Shown here piece by piece: positions 30,621 through 41,183 of a stretch of 64,000 nucleotides of DNA (position 1 is its first letter; the number at the start of each line of letters is the position of its first letter). The position numbers and the translations under genes are program-made. The notes beneath the pieces were generated by a model. It had not been told where the DNA came from. It worked only from the letters and a program-made list of their open reading frames with translations, and ran no database searches. Location: positions 434,001 to 498,000 of the forward strand of contig OZ037850.1 of NCBI GenBank assembly GCA_964035575.1. Direction: 5' to 3'. The stretch is from Rhynchopus sp. YZ270_cl-10 (lineage: Eukaryota; Euglenozoa; Diplonemea; Diplonemida; Diplonemidae).

Positions 30621-32597
30621 TCACGCAATTTTAATCAACGGGAATATTTTTTTGACCACCCCAGCAGCAATGGTCTCACCATTAGAACGGAGCATGAAAC
30701 GACCGAGATCTCTGAACTCATCGCCCAACTCTACACAGATAGGCTTCTGCAGGGCGATCTCCACTGTACCAGTTTGACCCTTTCTTAGGAGACGTGGCTT
30801 TTTGTTTGCTGCATCATCCTTTCCGTCCAGACGTGCAAGGAGTCTGTTGATAACTGCACCTACTTCATTGCTTTGTACGTGCATGATGCATTGGAAGGAT
30901 TTTGTGACAATTCTGTCGGTAAAGATAACAAGGGTTGCTTCAAGGCGTTGGCAGACTTTTACCTGAGATTCTGCTTGCTGGCACATAACCAGACCTTGTG
31001 TGAGGTGGATGGGGTCGATGTTGGAAAGACCTATTTCGACATTGTCTCCAGCGCAAGCCTCGTCAACCATGGTAGCAGCGCGTTCAATACCTTTGATGGT
31101 GGCCAATTCATTGCAAGGTTGCAGTACAACTTTGTCGCCGATTTTGAAGCTTCCAGACGAAATCTTTCCTCCGACAGCATTTCCTAAGGACATCGACTTC
31201 ATTACATCAGAGACACACAACCTGGCAGGGTACGTCACCAACCGCATCGGAGGATCCAAAGTGTCTATCGCATCTATCAAACTGCCCCCTTTCCACCAGC
31301 TCAACAGCTTCTCATCCTCTGCTGTGACCAGGTTCTCACCCTGCAGTCCTGCGACAGGGATAAATCGGATTTTGCTTTCCTTGAATCCTGACTTCTTGAG
31401 ATATTCCAGGAGCTCTGTTTTGATGGCCTCAAACCGCTCGACGTTGTAGCCTACGGTGTCCATTTTGTTCACTGCGATGATGAGCTGGGAGACCCCGACA
31501 GAGCGGAGAAGCATGATATGTTCCTTTGTTTGCCCCGAGGCGGAAAATCCTGCTTCAAACTCACCGTTGACAGCGTTGACGACAACCACAGCGGAGTCCG
31601 CTTGGCACGCTCCGGTAATCATATTGCTAACAAAATCACGGTGACCTGGACAGTCAAGAAGTGTTACCTGTTTGGTTGGAGTCTGAAAGTACGACACCGC
31701 AACGTCCATTGTCACACCACGTTCACGCTCTTCATCCGTCTCGTCAAGAACCCAAGCAAAGTGGAAGGACTGCTTTCCATTCGCTTTGCTTTCTTTTTCA
31801 TATTTGTGAATCACCTTCTGAGGGACAAGACCCAGCTTGAATAAGATATGCCCCATGATAGTCGACTTCCCTGCATCAACGTGCCCGACCACTACCACAT
31901 TGATCCGATACTTCCCCGCATCGTCTGCAACAAGCGCTGGCTGCTGTGCAGGAAGGTTGTGTGTGTGTGACAGCGCTTCGCCGTCCACCTTTCCTTTCGT
32001 TCTGAGAGCGGCAGACTTAATGGGACCACGCACATTGTGGCGTGGTACACATGTTGGGGAGACGGTGCGAACGGAAGACCGGAAAGACTGCGGGGAGATG
32101 CTTCTGCTGCATGGCTGGGAGGAAGCATCCAGACGCAGAGTAGACGACACCTTGGGCATGCCTGTCATGCCCCCGGATTGCACAGTGTTCTGTGGGGAAG
32201 GGTTTTGCTCTCGCCGTCTCATCATCTCCTGCAGCTCCTCTGCGGTGACTTTGTTGCCTTTGGTGTTCTTCTGTGCTTTCTTTGGTTTAGGCTGTTTCGG
32301 TGCAGGGGATGCGACACGCTCTGGAGCAGGTGCCCGCCGTGCTCTGTCCCACCTCTGCTTCCCCACCACTGGTCCATATTCGTCGATGAATTCTTCGAAA
32401 GGGTACAGCTCGTCGTCGTCGTCAAAGCGTAGTTCCTGCTTTGCTGCGGGAGGCGGCAGAGGTTTCAAGTCCGGAGGGTTCGCAGTGCTAAACCCCGGCT
32501 CCAGTGTCGGGGTCTGAGGCGAAACCACCTCATCATCCGCATCGTCGTGGCGCCCCTGCCGGTAGTCCTCGTAAAAGAGCTTGTGTCGATTCGCCAT
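30621..32597 (-). CDS. HBS1: HBS1-like translational GTPase (no-go decay / ribosome rescue)
   Basis: 658 residues, single exon. The N-terminal 100 residues, starting MANRHKLFYEDYRQGRHDD and containing ELYPFEEFIDEYGP, fit the small N-terminal domain of Hbs1. A disordered linker follows. The GTPase domain (about 230-450) has GHVDAGKS (G1), the switch segment ERERGVTMD, DCPGH (G3) and NKMD (G4). Two beta-barrel domains follow. Hbs1 pairs with Dom34/Pelota to split stalled ribosomes. eRF3 is the closest alternative; the N-terminal domain, lack of an eRF3-type PAM2/prion segment, and ERERGVTM favour Hbs1. A poly-T plus AG lies 20 bases upstream of the ATG. Confidence 0.85.
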   Translation of the reverse strand: MANRHKLFYEDYRQGRHDDADDEVVSPQTPTLEPGFSTANPPDLKPLPPPAAKQELRFDDDDELYPFEEFIDEYGPVVGKQRWDRARRAPAPERVASPAPKQPKPKKAQKNTKGNKVTAEELQEMMRRREQNPSPQNTVQSGGMTGMPKVSSTLRLDASSQPCSRSISPQSFRSSVRTVSPTCVPRHNVRGPIKSAALRTKGKVDGEALSHTHNLPAQQPALVADDAGKYRINVVVVGHVDAGKSTIMGHILFKLGLVPQKVIHKYEKESKANGKQSFHFAWVLDETDEERERGVTMDVAVSYFQTPTKQVTLLDCPGHRDFVSNMITGACQADSAVVVVNAVNGEFEAGFSASGQTKEHIMLLRSVGVSQLIIAVNKMDTVGYNVERFEAIKTELLEYLKKSGFKESKIRFIPVAGLQGENLVTAEDEKLLSWWKGGSLIDAIDTLDPPMRLVTYPARLCVSDVMKSMSLGNAVGGKISSGSFKIGDKVVLQPCNELATIKGIERAATMVDEACAGDNVEIGLSNIDPIHLTQGLVMCQQAESQVKVCQRLEATLVIFTDRIVTKSFQCIMHVQSNEVGAVINRLLARLDGKDDAANKKPRLLRKGQTGTVEIALQKPICVELGDEFRDLGRFMLRSNGETIAAGVVKKIFPLIKIA

Positions 32598-32763
32598 GTT
32601 GCTTCGTTTCGATTGTGTCTAAAAAAAGTGTGTTACTGCTATGATCGCATATATTAACCGTTGATGTCCCACAACCTGGGTGATGATTTGGTAATTTTGA
32701 AAAATAGTTGCCTCAAAAAAGAATGCTTTTATTTGGGGATACACATTTTACAGGGGGGGGATT

Positions 32764-33876
32764 TCAAAAGAGACTGTTGACCCATGAGTCGGTTCTTGGC
32801 GGGCTTGATGCGCGTCTTTCTGGCGACGCTTTGAACGACGGACTCAACGGCCGCTCTGGCGAATCTGGGTAGCCTTTGAACTCTGCTTCGGGTGTCTTCG
32901 TTGGTGGCACTATGGGGCCCTGGAGGTAGTGGGAGAAGGGGTAGAGCTTGAGGGCGGAGGGGACACGGAAGCCGTGGTCTTCATCACTGCTTTCGGAGTC
33001 CTCTGCGTTGTCGGTAGCACCGAACACACTAGACGATGGGAAGCTTGGCACCTGCGGCACCGACCCTTCACGGCTCTGGCTTTGCAACACCGATCCCGGT
33101 ACTGACCCTGGCACCGACGGTGGCAACGACCCTGGTATCACCGACCCACGCACCGGAGACATCTGCTCAACGGGAGACCCAAAGGTGACAGACCTGCTTG
33201 GGCTTGCTGGCGAGGCACTGCTGCTCCGCATAACAGGAGACATAGAGCGGTACGTCTTCATGTCGTCCTGCAGCGATGTTTTGTCAGACTTCTTTGGCGA
33301 CCCACGCGGCAGCTTCAGAGAAGGTGTGCGGTTGATCTTGTAGCGGATTGGAAGCGGCTCGCCGCCGACCTGAATACGCCTTGCTGCGTCTAGGATGTCG
33401 AGACACTGGTGTGGGGTGTGGCTGTTCAGTTCGTGGTTAGGCTGCCAGAAGAACTCCCAGTCGCGCTTCCCCGAATCAGACCGCATAAAGATGCAGGCCC
33501 GTTGTGTCTGCGCATCATACTCAACGCTGTGGATCTCCTTCAGCAAACAATTCCTGCGGATCTCCAAATCCACATAAATCGACTTCAACGAGATTTGCAT
33601 CAAAAAGCCGTGCACAATAACAAAGATCCGCTCCTTCTTTGCTCCATTTGTACACAGTTTAGAAATAACCGCGACTGCATAAATTGGACGTGTATCGACC
33701 AACCCTATCTTCGGGTTTGGGTGAATCCGCACCAAAGGAGCTGGAGCACGTACAGAATCCACACCAGGTGAACCGGACGGCATACCCAACGGCGCAGACC
33801 CACTTGGGTAATGTGGCACTGCAGTGTGCACCGATGTCGACACGGTACTGCTGTTCATTGTGCTCGGGGACGCCAT
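32764..33876 (-). CDS. Ser/Pro-rich protein with a PH-like N-terminal half, unrecognised
   Basis: 370 residues from the ATG of MASPSTMNSSTVS at 33876. Residues about 50-165 form a compact block (KKERIFVIVHGFLMQIS, IEIRRNCL-like and RDWEFFWQPNHELNSH) with alternating strands and a last helix (CLDILDAARRIQ), which looks like a pleckstrin-homology-type fold. The rest is disordered with many SP sites and PGS repeats (PGSLPPSVPGSVPGSV). Proteins with this layout occur in kinetoplastids, but I cannot name a family. Single exon. Confidence 0.6.
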   Translation of the reverse strand: MASPSTMNSSTVSTSVHTAVPHYPSGSAPLGMPSGSPGVDSVRAPAPLVRIHPNPKIGLVDTRPIYAVAVISKLCTNGAKKERIFVIVHGFLMQISLKSIYVDLEIRRNCLLKEIHSVEYDAQTQRACIFMRSDSGKRDWEFFWQPNHELNSHTPHQCLDILDAARRIQVGGEPLPIRYKINRTPSLKLPRGSPKKSDKTSLQDDMKTYRSMSPVMRSSSASPASPSRSVTFGSPVEQMSPVRGSVIPGSLPPSVPGSVPGSVLQSQSREGSVPQVPSFPSSSVFGATDNAEDSESSDEDHGFRVPSALKLYPFSHYLQGPIVPPTKTPEAEFKGYPDSPERPLSPSFKASPERRASSPPRTDSWVNSLF

Positions 33877-35484
33877 CACCACCTTTTCTTCAAATCCCTT
33901 GGTTATATTCGTGTAGAGGACACTATACTATATATGGTCCCTCTGTAGTAGTAGATCAAGGGGAGAGGGGGAGGGGAGAAGGAAATGGAATGAAGTTGAA
34001 TTGCTAATGAACAACTGCGATAAAGGAAACCAACTGCAAAACGATCTCGATATCTCTGAAAACCAAATCTACAAAAAAAAAAAAAATGCTTTTTTTTTAA
34101 TGATGTCTCGGGGGGGATGAACACTCCTCTGAGCAGAGGGGCGGGAAGGGGAAGTGGGAAAGGGAATACAAATAACAGAACCTGACACAAAACTGACACA
34201 GAAAAAACAAAATCAAAACCCCACGCTTATTCTACGTGGCCTTTTGCACACTTGCCAAATCAAAAAAAGAGGCCACAAAAAAAATCTTTTTTAGGAGGCG
34301 AGCACATAGGGAAGTGGATGGGGGCCATTGGGGTCATTTTACCCTACCCAACCAAAAGCTACCCCACCCTTCCCATAACGTTTTTTTTTTAAAAATTGAA
34401 AGCAGGGCACTAAAAAGAACAAATTTTACACGCTTAGCGAATGACGTTGGGTGTGCAGCTAGAGAAGTAGTGTAGACACCTTCTCCAAAAGCTCGCAAAA
34501 GAGGGAAAACAAAAAAAAAGGTTTAGTAGCGATGATCCGAAGCCTCATGCTTGGTCATCTAGAAAAAAGGGAGAAAAACTTGAAAGATGAATGTGCGCAT
34601 CATCAGCCCTGAACACTGTACCCACCAAAAGAAGCATGATTCCATAGGTTTTGCAAGGCTTTACACATCAAAGAAGTTGAATTGGCAGTGCAAACGCCTC
34701 ACCAGACAGGGCGGACGCAGGGACGCTGAATACCCGACCATGAAAGGTAACCAAAAACACGCCTCTTTCAACTGAAAAGAGCTAAGGAAGTGGCCAAGAG
34801 GGCATTCACTCCCGTGAACAATACACAAACATACACACACAGCGCTGGACTTGTATGACACACAGACAACACATTTTTCCATAGCCACGCTTAGTGGTGC
34901 ATACACATGATGGGACACACTGTATAAAGGAATAAATTGTTAACGAGCTCTCAGTTGCTCTACCCACAGTGCAACTACTGGCTTTGGGATTTCTTTGTAT
35001 GCTGAAATATCGAAAACCCCGGGGGAACCCCTATCCAGACTTTATACACTTTTTTTTCGGCCTGATCTGTGATAGATTGACTAGGAAAAAAGAAGGCCAT
35101 TGCCGGCATGCCATGCGGCCAAACAGGTTCTAAATCTGATTGGCGAGAGAGGGCCAGGTCGGAATGGAGGGGAGGGGATAGTCAGTATCAAAAAGATCGA
35201 AAATTGGGATGATTTTCTTTACTAATTCTGGCTCAGAACACTTCGTGTCAAAAAGGAAAAAAAAAAAAACAACGTGGTACCATAATGGGTATTAGATGTA
35301 ACACATTATCTCCTTAAAAAATGACCTCCAAGCTCTGATGAATGAAATGAAGTGAAAAAAAAGGACACAACCAAAAGCGACAGCCAAGATTACATGGTAA
35401 CCATAACAATATACAAAAAAAAGGGCGAAGTTGAGAGTGCAAAACGCCTCTGGGACACAGGCACTGTTGGGGAGAAAAAAAAAT

Positions 35485-35690
35485 CCCCCTCGTGACTGTC
35501 CATCTTTGCTGTGTGATCAAAAACACCGGAGGGGTGGACCCGAAACCATGCAGTCCCCACATTCCATTTCGAGGTTTACATCTGATATGCCCCCTGCCCG
35601 CCTCTCATCGGTCAGATGAACGGGAATCAGTGGTGACACAGGTTAATTAGGACTGTGTGATGTGGGCTCTGTCTGGGTCTATGTAAGTCA
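35485..35690 (+). repeat. SINE-like repeat, family B (long diverged copy)
   Basis: CCTCGTGACTGTCCATC, GGAGGGGTGGAC, CATGCAGTCC, TTTACATCTGATATG, CAGATGAACGGGAATCA and GTGTGATGTGGG follow the same order as at 13655-13870 but differ at many bases. Confidence 0.55.
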
Positions 35691-36980
35691 AAAAGTACTG
35701 TTTTCGTTGAACGCAGCCCACATAGGCATCGTATTCTGGTGCAGTGTTTAAAAGAATCAAAGTAGATAGTGGTACTAAGGCAATCTCAACGATGGCTTTC
35801 TGTACCGGTTTCTTTAATCACACTTTGTGAAAAGAAGAGAACAAAAAAACTTAAGGTGGGCCGGCACATCTTTAAAAAATACTCAGCTGCAAAATAATGT
35901 ATCGTGCTCGGGCAACGAAAAAAAAGGGGTGAAAAGACAGCAAACTTAGCAAAAAGATGAGTGAAGCATTGTGAAACACGTCGGCGCATCTCGTAATGCG
36001 CGTAAAAACAACAGCAAAAAAAAAGGTCAAAAAGAAAAGGGAAAAAAGAACACCTCCCTAAACGTTCAGGTGTACGTGGCATCAGTTGGTCCCTTGTTTC
36101 TGACAATCAATGATTGAGAAAACAGCAGTCATTCCCAAACAGCAGCTTGAACCTGAACCCTGTGTGATAGTGTTATGCCATAAAACCCAACACACATCAG
36201 ACGGGGACAGTGTACGTTATGCTCTTTGGAAATTGTATCTGAACCCTGCCACTACTTGCCACCTGTGTGCACAATGACCCCATCATCCTGGACACTGCTG
36301 ACAGCTTTTGCCAGAAAGTAGACGACGTTGGGGACAACCCCGTCGCGCAATGTCCACTCATTTGGGTCAAAGCTACACCATTTGAGAAAAATTGCAAAAT
36401 ATTGACGCCACCTTGCGAACACCTTTTTCTTTTACAATAATGAATAAAAGGATTGAACATAAATGATAACTGTGTACAATACATGAAACAGGATGTTAAG
36501 CAGGACAGGACATGGGGAACAGGGCTGTGGGGAGGTTAGCAGACACCCCTTTTGGTTACACTTCTGCTGTTTAGTCCGAAGGATTTTTACACTTCAAGAA
36601 AATGGAAGTTCGAAGTGCAAACATTCCTGCAGATTCAGGCACCGGACCTCCGTATCGAACCGCGGGCCAGCGGAAAATTCAGAAAAGTTTATAAGATGAA
36701 CCTAAGCCTCTCTGTGATTAGTCACCTTTTTTAAAAAGGGTTTGCTAGCGTGCAGTACGCACCTACAAACAAAACAAAAAACAAAAACAAAAATGAACAC
36801 TCAACTCCCTTATCACAATTGCGGACTATCCTGAGCAGAGAACAATCACTGCCTCGAAACGGTGAACATAAACCGAAGGATACCACCCCTGGGTAGAAGT
36901 TAAAAAACACAAGACACTCGGCGGTATTTTTAAAAAAATATATAAAGCAGCATTGGTTCAATTTGGAGATCAAAAAAGGA

Positions 36981-37023
36981 AAAGTTTATAAGATGACCCT
37001 AAGCCTCTCATGCTTAGTCACCT
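36981..37023 (+). repeat. SINE-like repeat, family D (short copy)
   Basis: AAAGTTTATAAGATGACCCT then AAGCCTCTCATGCTTAGTCACC. It lies only 250 bases from another copy at 36685. Confidence 0.6.
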
Positions 37024-37778
37024 CAAAATAAAAGAGAAAAATTTAAGGAAATGCTCATATGCACATCTGCTAACAAGGGGTTCAGATAAGATGACGTTGA
37101 CCGAAAAGAAGGGTATTGAGATAACCCAGGCCTCTCGTCTTAAGCAAGAGAAAATAACTGCTTCGAAGAGAGAATTAAACGCTGGTGTAGGGTTGGCAGA
37201 CGCTCTGCAAACCCTAACTATGAATTCACACATTATCGATAAGAAAAGCGTGTAAAGACACACCGCCACAACCTTTGTCACCCTTAAATGTAATGTAGGA
37301 CTAGCCGGGTGTTCTTCAAAAAGACGTTGCAAAGCAAACTTGGGTCGTTTCATGGTGCTTTCGTCGAATACTGTAACCAAAACTAAGGCACGATACTGCC
37401 CCATAAACGACAAAATAAGGAACAACAAGAAGGAATTCCCAGGGAACGTTTATTGCTCCTTAACTTTTTTCTCGGTTACGGTAGTACATACGGGGCACAT
37501 GCTCGTCGTCCATCGAAATGGACGAGACAATAATACACTCCACGACGCCAGGCCAGCAACCTCCACAGAGAAAAAAAACGCAGAAGGTTGTGAATGTACC
37601 AATCCCTACAACCCCCCTCCCCTCAGCATCAATTGTGAGCTCTTTTTAAAAATTCAAAACATCGTTTTTACCACCATTTCTGGCAGACGTACCCCTTGTG
37701 GGAATCCTTTCAACCCACCCCCCCAACTTTTGATCCTGATATGCTCCCCGACCCCCCCATTCTTTTTTTGAACTAATT

Positions 37779-39254
37779 TTATTTTGACCTGCTTTTTCTT
37801 TGTGGGGTTTGTCCCGAAGGGTCGTTCCAGGAGTCGAGGAGCCCTGTTGGGAGGGGACTTGGGACGACGTCGGTGGTGCTGACACTCCGGTCGATCTCCT
37901 GCTGCTGCTGCTGGATCGGGAAGACGGGGCCAGTCACGTTGAAGAAGAGAGAGACTGTTGGGTCGCTGGACCTTCCAAGCTGACTGGTGGATCCTGCATT
38001 GCCACTTGCCTTTGAAAGCGCTCCGGTGCTGCGTTCTGGTTTGATATCGATAGCACTGCCTTGCGCGCCAATCACCACACCTTGCCCTGCAATGGTGATC
38101 GGAGATGCTTTTCCCTCCAAAATCGGTTGGTTTTCGTCCCCTCTTTGGACCGAGTTGGGGTCGGCAGGGTCCGTCGCAGCGTCCCAATTCTCTTCAGAGT
38201 GGAAGCCCCAGAAGCGTTGGAAACGTCTGCGGAAGAGGAACGCAATGCACACAGCAAGCAGCAGCGTGCCCACCACGATGCACACCAGCAGCAACCACAG
38301 AGGGAGAAGCAGATCCGCACCGGAACAGGACGTGCTTGACTTATCTGTCCAGATCGTGCTGTTGATGGACGGCAACGGGCATGACCACCTATTGTTCGCA
38401 AGGGTAAGCTTCGTCAATGTACCAGAATCCAACGACTGAAAATGCGGCACTTTCCCTGTCAAATCATTCGTATCCAAATAAATCCTCACCAACACTCTGC
38501 TAGAAGAAAGCCCTTTCGGGACCTGTCCGGTGAAACCATTTCCGTTCACATTAACGGTAATGAGGCTTGGCATGAATTCAGGGTCGCCAAGAAGATCCGG
38601 CAGCACACCAGACAATTTGTTGTTAAACAGCGAAATGACCCGCAGGTCACGGAGCACTTCAATGCCCTCTGGGAACCCCCCGGTGAGATGGTTATTCTCA
38701 AGAGAAAAGTACTGCAGCGCGGTGAAGTTGCTGACAGGCGGGATGGTCCCGGAGAGACCATTTGCGGAAAGGTCGATGCTGGTCAGAAAAAGGTCTTCCA
38801 GCCCGTTGGGGATGGTTCCGGTGAAGTAGTTGCCAGAAAGGACCAGGGTGTTGAGGGAGGCAGGCAAAGAGGCAGGAATCTCGCCCACAATAGAGTTCTG
38901 AGAGAGCCACAACGAGACCAGGTCAACCAGAGGTGCCATAGGAGGGAGGGTACCAGATACTTTGTTAGCAGGAATTTTGATGGCAACGACGGAAGTGCCC
39001 TCAGTGTTGCATGAAATCCCACTCCACCCCGAGCCCTTAAAAAACGTAGGGCAGACACTCCGTGTCAAAGTCCATTGGAGTACGTTCCGCGAGGTAGGGT
39101 CAAACATATTGTTTAAGACGTCCAGCTGCTCCGGGGGCAGGCCGTCATTGCTTGCATCAAAGTTATTGTTCCCTGATGCGCAAATGAACGAAACGCAGAT
39201 TAACACCGTAAATAACTCAATTCCATTGACGCTTGCGTACAAAGTACGCCTCAT
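37779..39254 (-). CDS. Secretory LRR membrane protein, receptor-like
   Basis: 491 residues, single exon. A signal peptide (hydrophobic LFTVLICVSFICASG) is followed by an LRR N-terminal cap-like block with a WSGISC motif. About eight LRRs of the plant-type LxLSxNxLxGxIP pattern follow (for example LVLSGNYFTGTIPNGLEDL, LDTNDLTGKVP). One membrane helix (LLLPLWLLLVCIVVGTLLLA) is followed by RRR and a 140-residue cytoplasmic tail rich in Ser, Asp and Gln with no kinase. The layout is that of receptor-like proteins and protist surface LRR proteins. A role in surface recognition or adhesion is inference. Confidence 0.8.
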   Translation of the reverse strand: MRRTLYASVNGIELFTVLICVSFICASGNNNFDASNDGLPPEQLDVLNNMFDPTSRNVLQWTLTRSVCPTFFKGSGWSGISCNTEGTSVVAIKIPANKVSGTLPPMAPLVDLVSLWLSQNSIVGEIPASLPASLNTLVLSGNYFTGTIPNGLEDLFLTSIDLSANGLSGTIPPVSNFTALQYFSLENNHLTGGFPEGIEVLRDLRVISLFNNKLSGVLPDLLGDPEFMPSLITVNVNGNGFTGQVPKGLSSSRVLVRIYLDTNDLTGKVPHFQSLDSGTLTKLTLANNRWSCPLPSINSTIWTDKSSTSCSGADLLLPLWLLLVCIVVGTLLLAVCIAFLFRRRFQRFWGFHSEENWDAATDPADPNSVQRGDENQPILEGKASPITIAGQGVVIGAQGSAIDIKPERSTGALSKASGNAGSTSQLGRSSDPTVSLFFNVTGPVFPIQQQQQEIDRSVSTTDVVPSPLPTGLLDSWNDPSGQTPQRKSRSK

Positions 39255-39516
39255 ATTAAAACGGTTCTATTTTTATTTTTCCTGTGTTAAATAGGGGATG
39301 ACGATGGGGGATGAGGAGAATGAGGAGAATGAGGGAGGGGGGTAGATAACAAAAAAAAAGGGGGGAGAAATATCGATACAAATAATAAACCTAAAAGAAG
39401 ACAAGGAAAAAAAGTATACAACATAAGTTTGGGAGGGAAATAGAAAAAGGGATTTAAAGATATGTGGGTACATCTAAAATGGAAAAAAAAAATGTTGTTT
39501 TTTTTGAAATCCCCAA

Positions 39517-39891
39517 TCAGCGCTGGTGGAGGTATCCTTGAACGTAGGGGGATGTGAATGGTGCAGTGGCACCGATGGGTCCGTTGGGGCCGTATCCTGA
39601 GGAGGGGCTGTAGAGAGTGCGGTAGTTGCTTGTGTCGGCGATGGAGGTGGCGTGGAGCATGCGGGTGTTGCCGTTGAGGAAAGCGTTGCGTGCGACGGCC
39701 TCAGACTCTGAGGTGCGTGCCCGGCAGCCTTCGTACAAGACACGGTCAGATGTTGCTGCCTCGGCCATGCCACGCTCAATCACCGCCAACTGTGCGTTCG
39801 CTGCAGAGAAGTTCCCCTCATGTGCCGCAAGTGTCACATCAGAGTTTCCACTCGCAGAAGTAAACAAAGATCCCGGAATGTGCACAGACAT
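39517..39891 (-). CDS. Small conserved-looking protein, unrecognised
   Basis: 124 residues beginning MSVHIPGSLFTSASGNSDV. The middle is helical (NAQLAVIERGMAEAATSDRV) and the end is Tyr/Gly/Pro-rich (YSPSSGYGPNG, YVQGYLHQR). Coding-like composition and a GC rise support a real gene. No signal peptide or membrane helix. No family recognised. Confidence 0.55.
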   Translation of the reverse strand: MSVHIPGSLFTSASGNSDVTLAAHEGNFSAANAQLAVIERGMAEAATSDRVLYEGCRARTSESEAVARNAFLNGNTRMLHATSIADTSNYRTLYSPSSGYGPNGPIGATAPFTSPYVQGYLHQR

Positions 39892-40077
39892 TTTTTTTTA
39901 TGTTTTTTGTGTGAATCTGGTAGTGAGGTGGAATCGGATGGTTTGAAAAATGGAAAAAAAAAAAAAGAATCCTGTTTTTTTTTCACCCAGAATGGCCCCC
40001 CCTATTTGTAGTCCCCACAGTAATGGCTGCAAGGGGGGGAATATATAAAAAATGAAAGGTGTACCAAAAAGGTTCTT

Positions 40078-40986
40078 CTATCTGGTGATCATCTGCCCAG
40101 CACGTCCCCAGAGACTGCCTTTAGGGGTACCGACATTCTCGGAGTATAGAAGGTTGATGTGAGGTCTGTGCCTGTTGTCGACAAAGACAAAACAGGTGTT
40201 GTCGCAGAAGGCAATGTCTCGGACGCGCCAATGCTTTTTTTGAAATTGGTCGGATGTTTCGCGTATGATGTCGACATGGTAGTGTTTCCAGCACTCTAAT
40301 TCTGCCCCAAAAAATTCGACGTATCGTGCCTGCAAAAACCGCGGATCCTCATCAGCCATGATATTCATCCCCCTCCCAAGATCTTCAGGAAGACGTGAGA
40401 TAAACGACGCATCATCAATCCCCAATCGGTTCCGGTATTGTTCCTCCGTTTCCCACACAATTTTACGCGCCATATACACAATCAACTCGTGTTTTTGACG
40501 TTCCATTTCGTCCATTTTTCCCTTCTTTTTTGCGTCCTCTTCATCTCCATAACGACCATCATATACAATCGATCGGTCAGTGTGTCCTCGAGCCTTTTCT
40601 GCACGACGGGCCTCCTTTTTAAACACCTCATCTCTGTCCCTCACGGCGTCACGCTCAAAGATCTTCGGCTTCTTATAAGACGCCCCAGTATCCAACCCCT
40701 CCGCCTTCGCCTCTTCCCAGTCAGCCTTTGTCCAGTCATTCCTTGTCCCCAATTCGTGTCTCTCCTTTTTCAATTGCTTCACCATATCCTCCAGCTTTTG
40801 CTTCGACATAGGTTTAAACCCAGATCTCTGCACCGGATTCCATGAAGGGCTGGACGGAAGAACGCTAGGATGTTCCTGTCCAAGCTCAGGGGATGAGAGG
40901 GCGGAGTGCGGGGCAGTTGGAGGAGGAGGAGAAGAGGAGGAGGATGATGTGCAATACTGCCTCACTGCCGTAAAACTTCGCCTCAT
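40078..40986 (-). CDS. Probable mitochondrial protein, unrecognised
   Basis: 302 residues from the ATG of MRRSFTAVRQYCTSS at 40986, a good mitochondrial presequence. A Ser/Pro linker follows, then a charged helical part (MSKQKLEDMVKQLKKERHEL, KKEARRAEKARGH) and a globular C-terminal part with ELIVYMARKIVWETEEQYRN and DNTCFVFVDNRHRPHINL. The mix of basic helices and compact end would suit a mitochondrial ribosomal or RNA-handling protein, but I do not recognise it. ACAACACACA lies 5 bases before the ATG. Confidence 0.6.
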   Translation of the reverse strand: MRRSFTAVRQYCTSSSSSSPPPPTAPHSALSSPELGQEHPSVLPSSPSWNPVQRSGFKPMSKQKLEDMVKQLKKERHELGTRNDWTKADWEEAKAEGLDTGASYKKPKIFERDAVRDRDEVFKKEARRAEKARGHTDRSIVYDGRYGDEEDAKKKGKMDEMERQKHELIVYMARKIVWETEEQYRNRLGIDDASFISRLPEDLGRGMNIMADEDPRFLQARYVEFFGAELECWKHYHVDIIRETSDQFQKKHWRVRDIAFCDNTCFVFVDNRHRPHINLLYSENVGTPKGSLWGRAGQMITR

Positions 40987-40991
40987 TTTGA

Positions 40992-41001
40992 TGTGTGTTG
41001 T
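40992..41001 (-). promoter_or_regulatory. CA-rich leader motif ACAACACACA
   Basis: Same 10-mer and same strand as at 913-922 and 53539-53548, immediately before the start codon at 40986. Confidence 0.35.
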
Positions 41002-41138
41002 GTGGGGTATTTTGTTCCCCTTCTGGAAAACCGTGGGGGGGGGTGTGAGGGGGGGGGGGGGGGTCATGATAGGGGGAAGGGAAGGGTTTGCATCAAATTG
41101 TTAATTACAGCAAATTGGTGCTCCTGACGACCCCATAT

Positions 41139-41183
41139 TGCGTACTTCTTGCGTACTTAGTGCGTAGTTGTCGCGTACTTCGT
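41139..41183. repeat. Four 11-base tandem units of GCGTACTT
   Basis: GCGTACTTctt, GCGTACTTagt, GCGTAGTTgtc and GCGTACTTcg follow without gaps. The first eight bases of each unit are conserved and the last three vary. Confidence 0.75.

Larger units (their letters stand above)
33877..37778. repeat. 3.9 kb gene-free stretch with many SINE-like copies
   Basis: Family D at 34520-34560, 36685-36728 and 36981-37023. Family A at about 34674-34730, 35424-35465 and 36601-36668. Family B at 35485-35690. Family E head near 34468. The rest is A/T-rich. A minus frame at 36197-36484 and others here show no recognisable protein. Confidence 0.55.

Noticed and set aside
36197-36484. Minus frame with SGHCATGLSPTSSTFWQKL
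   Set aside because: No family match by eye, no GC rise; left unassigned.
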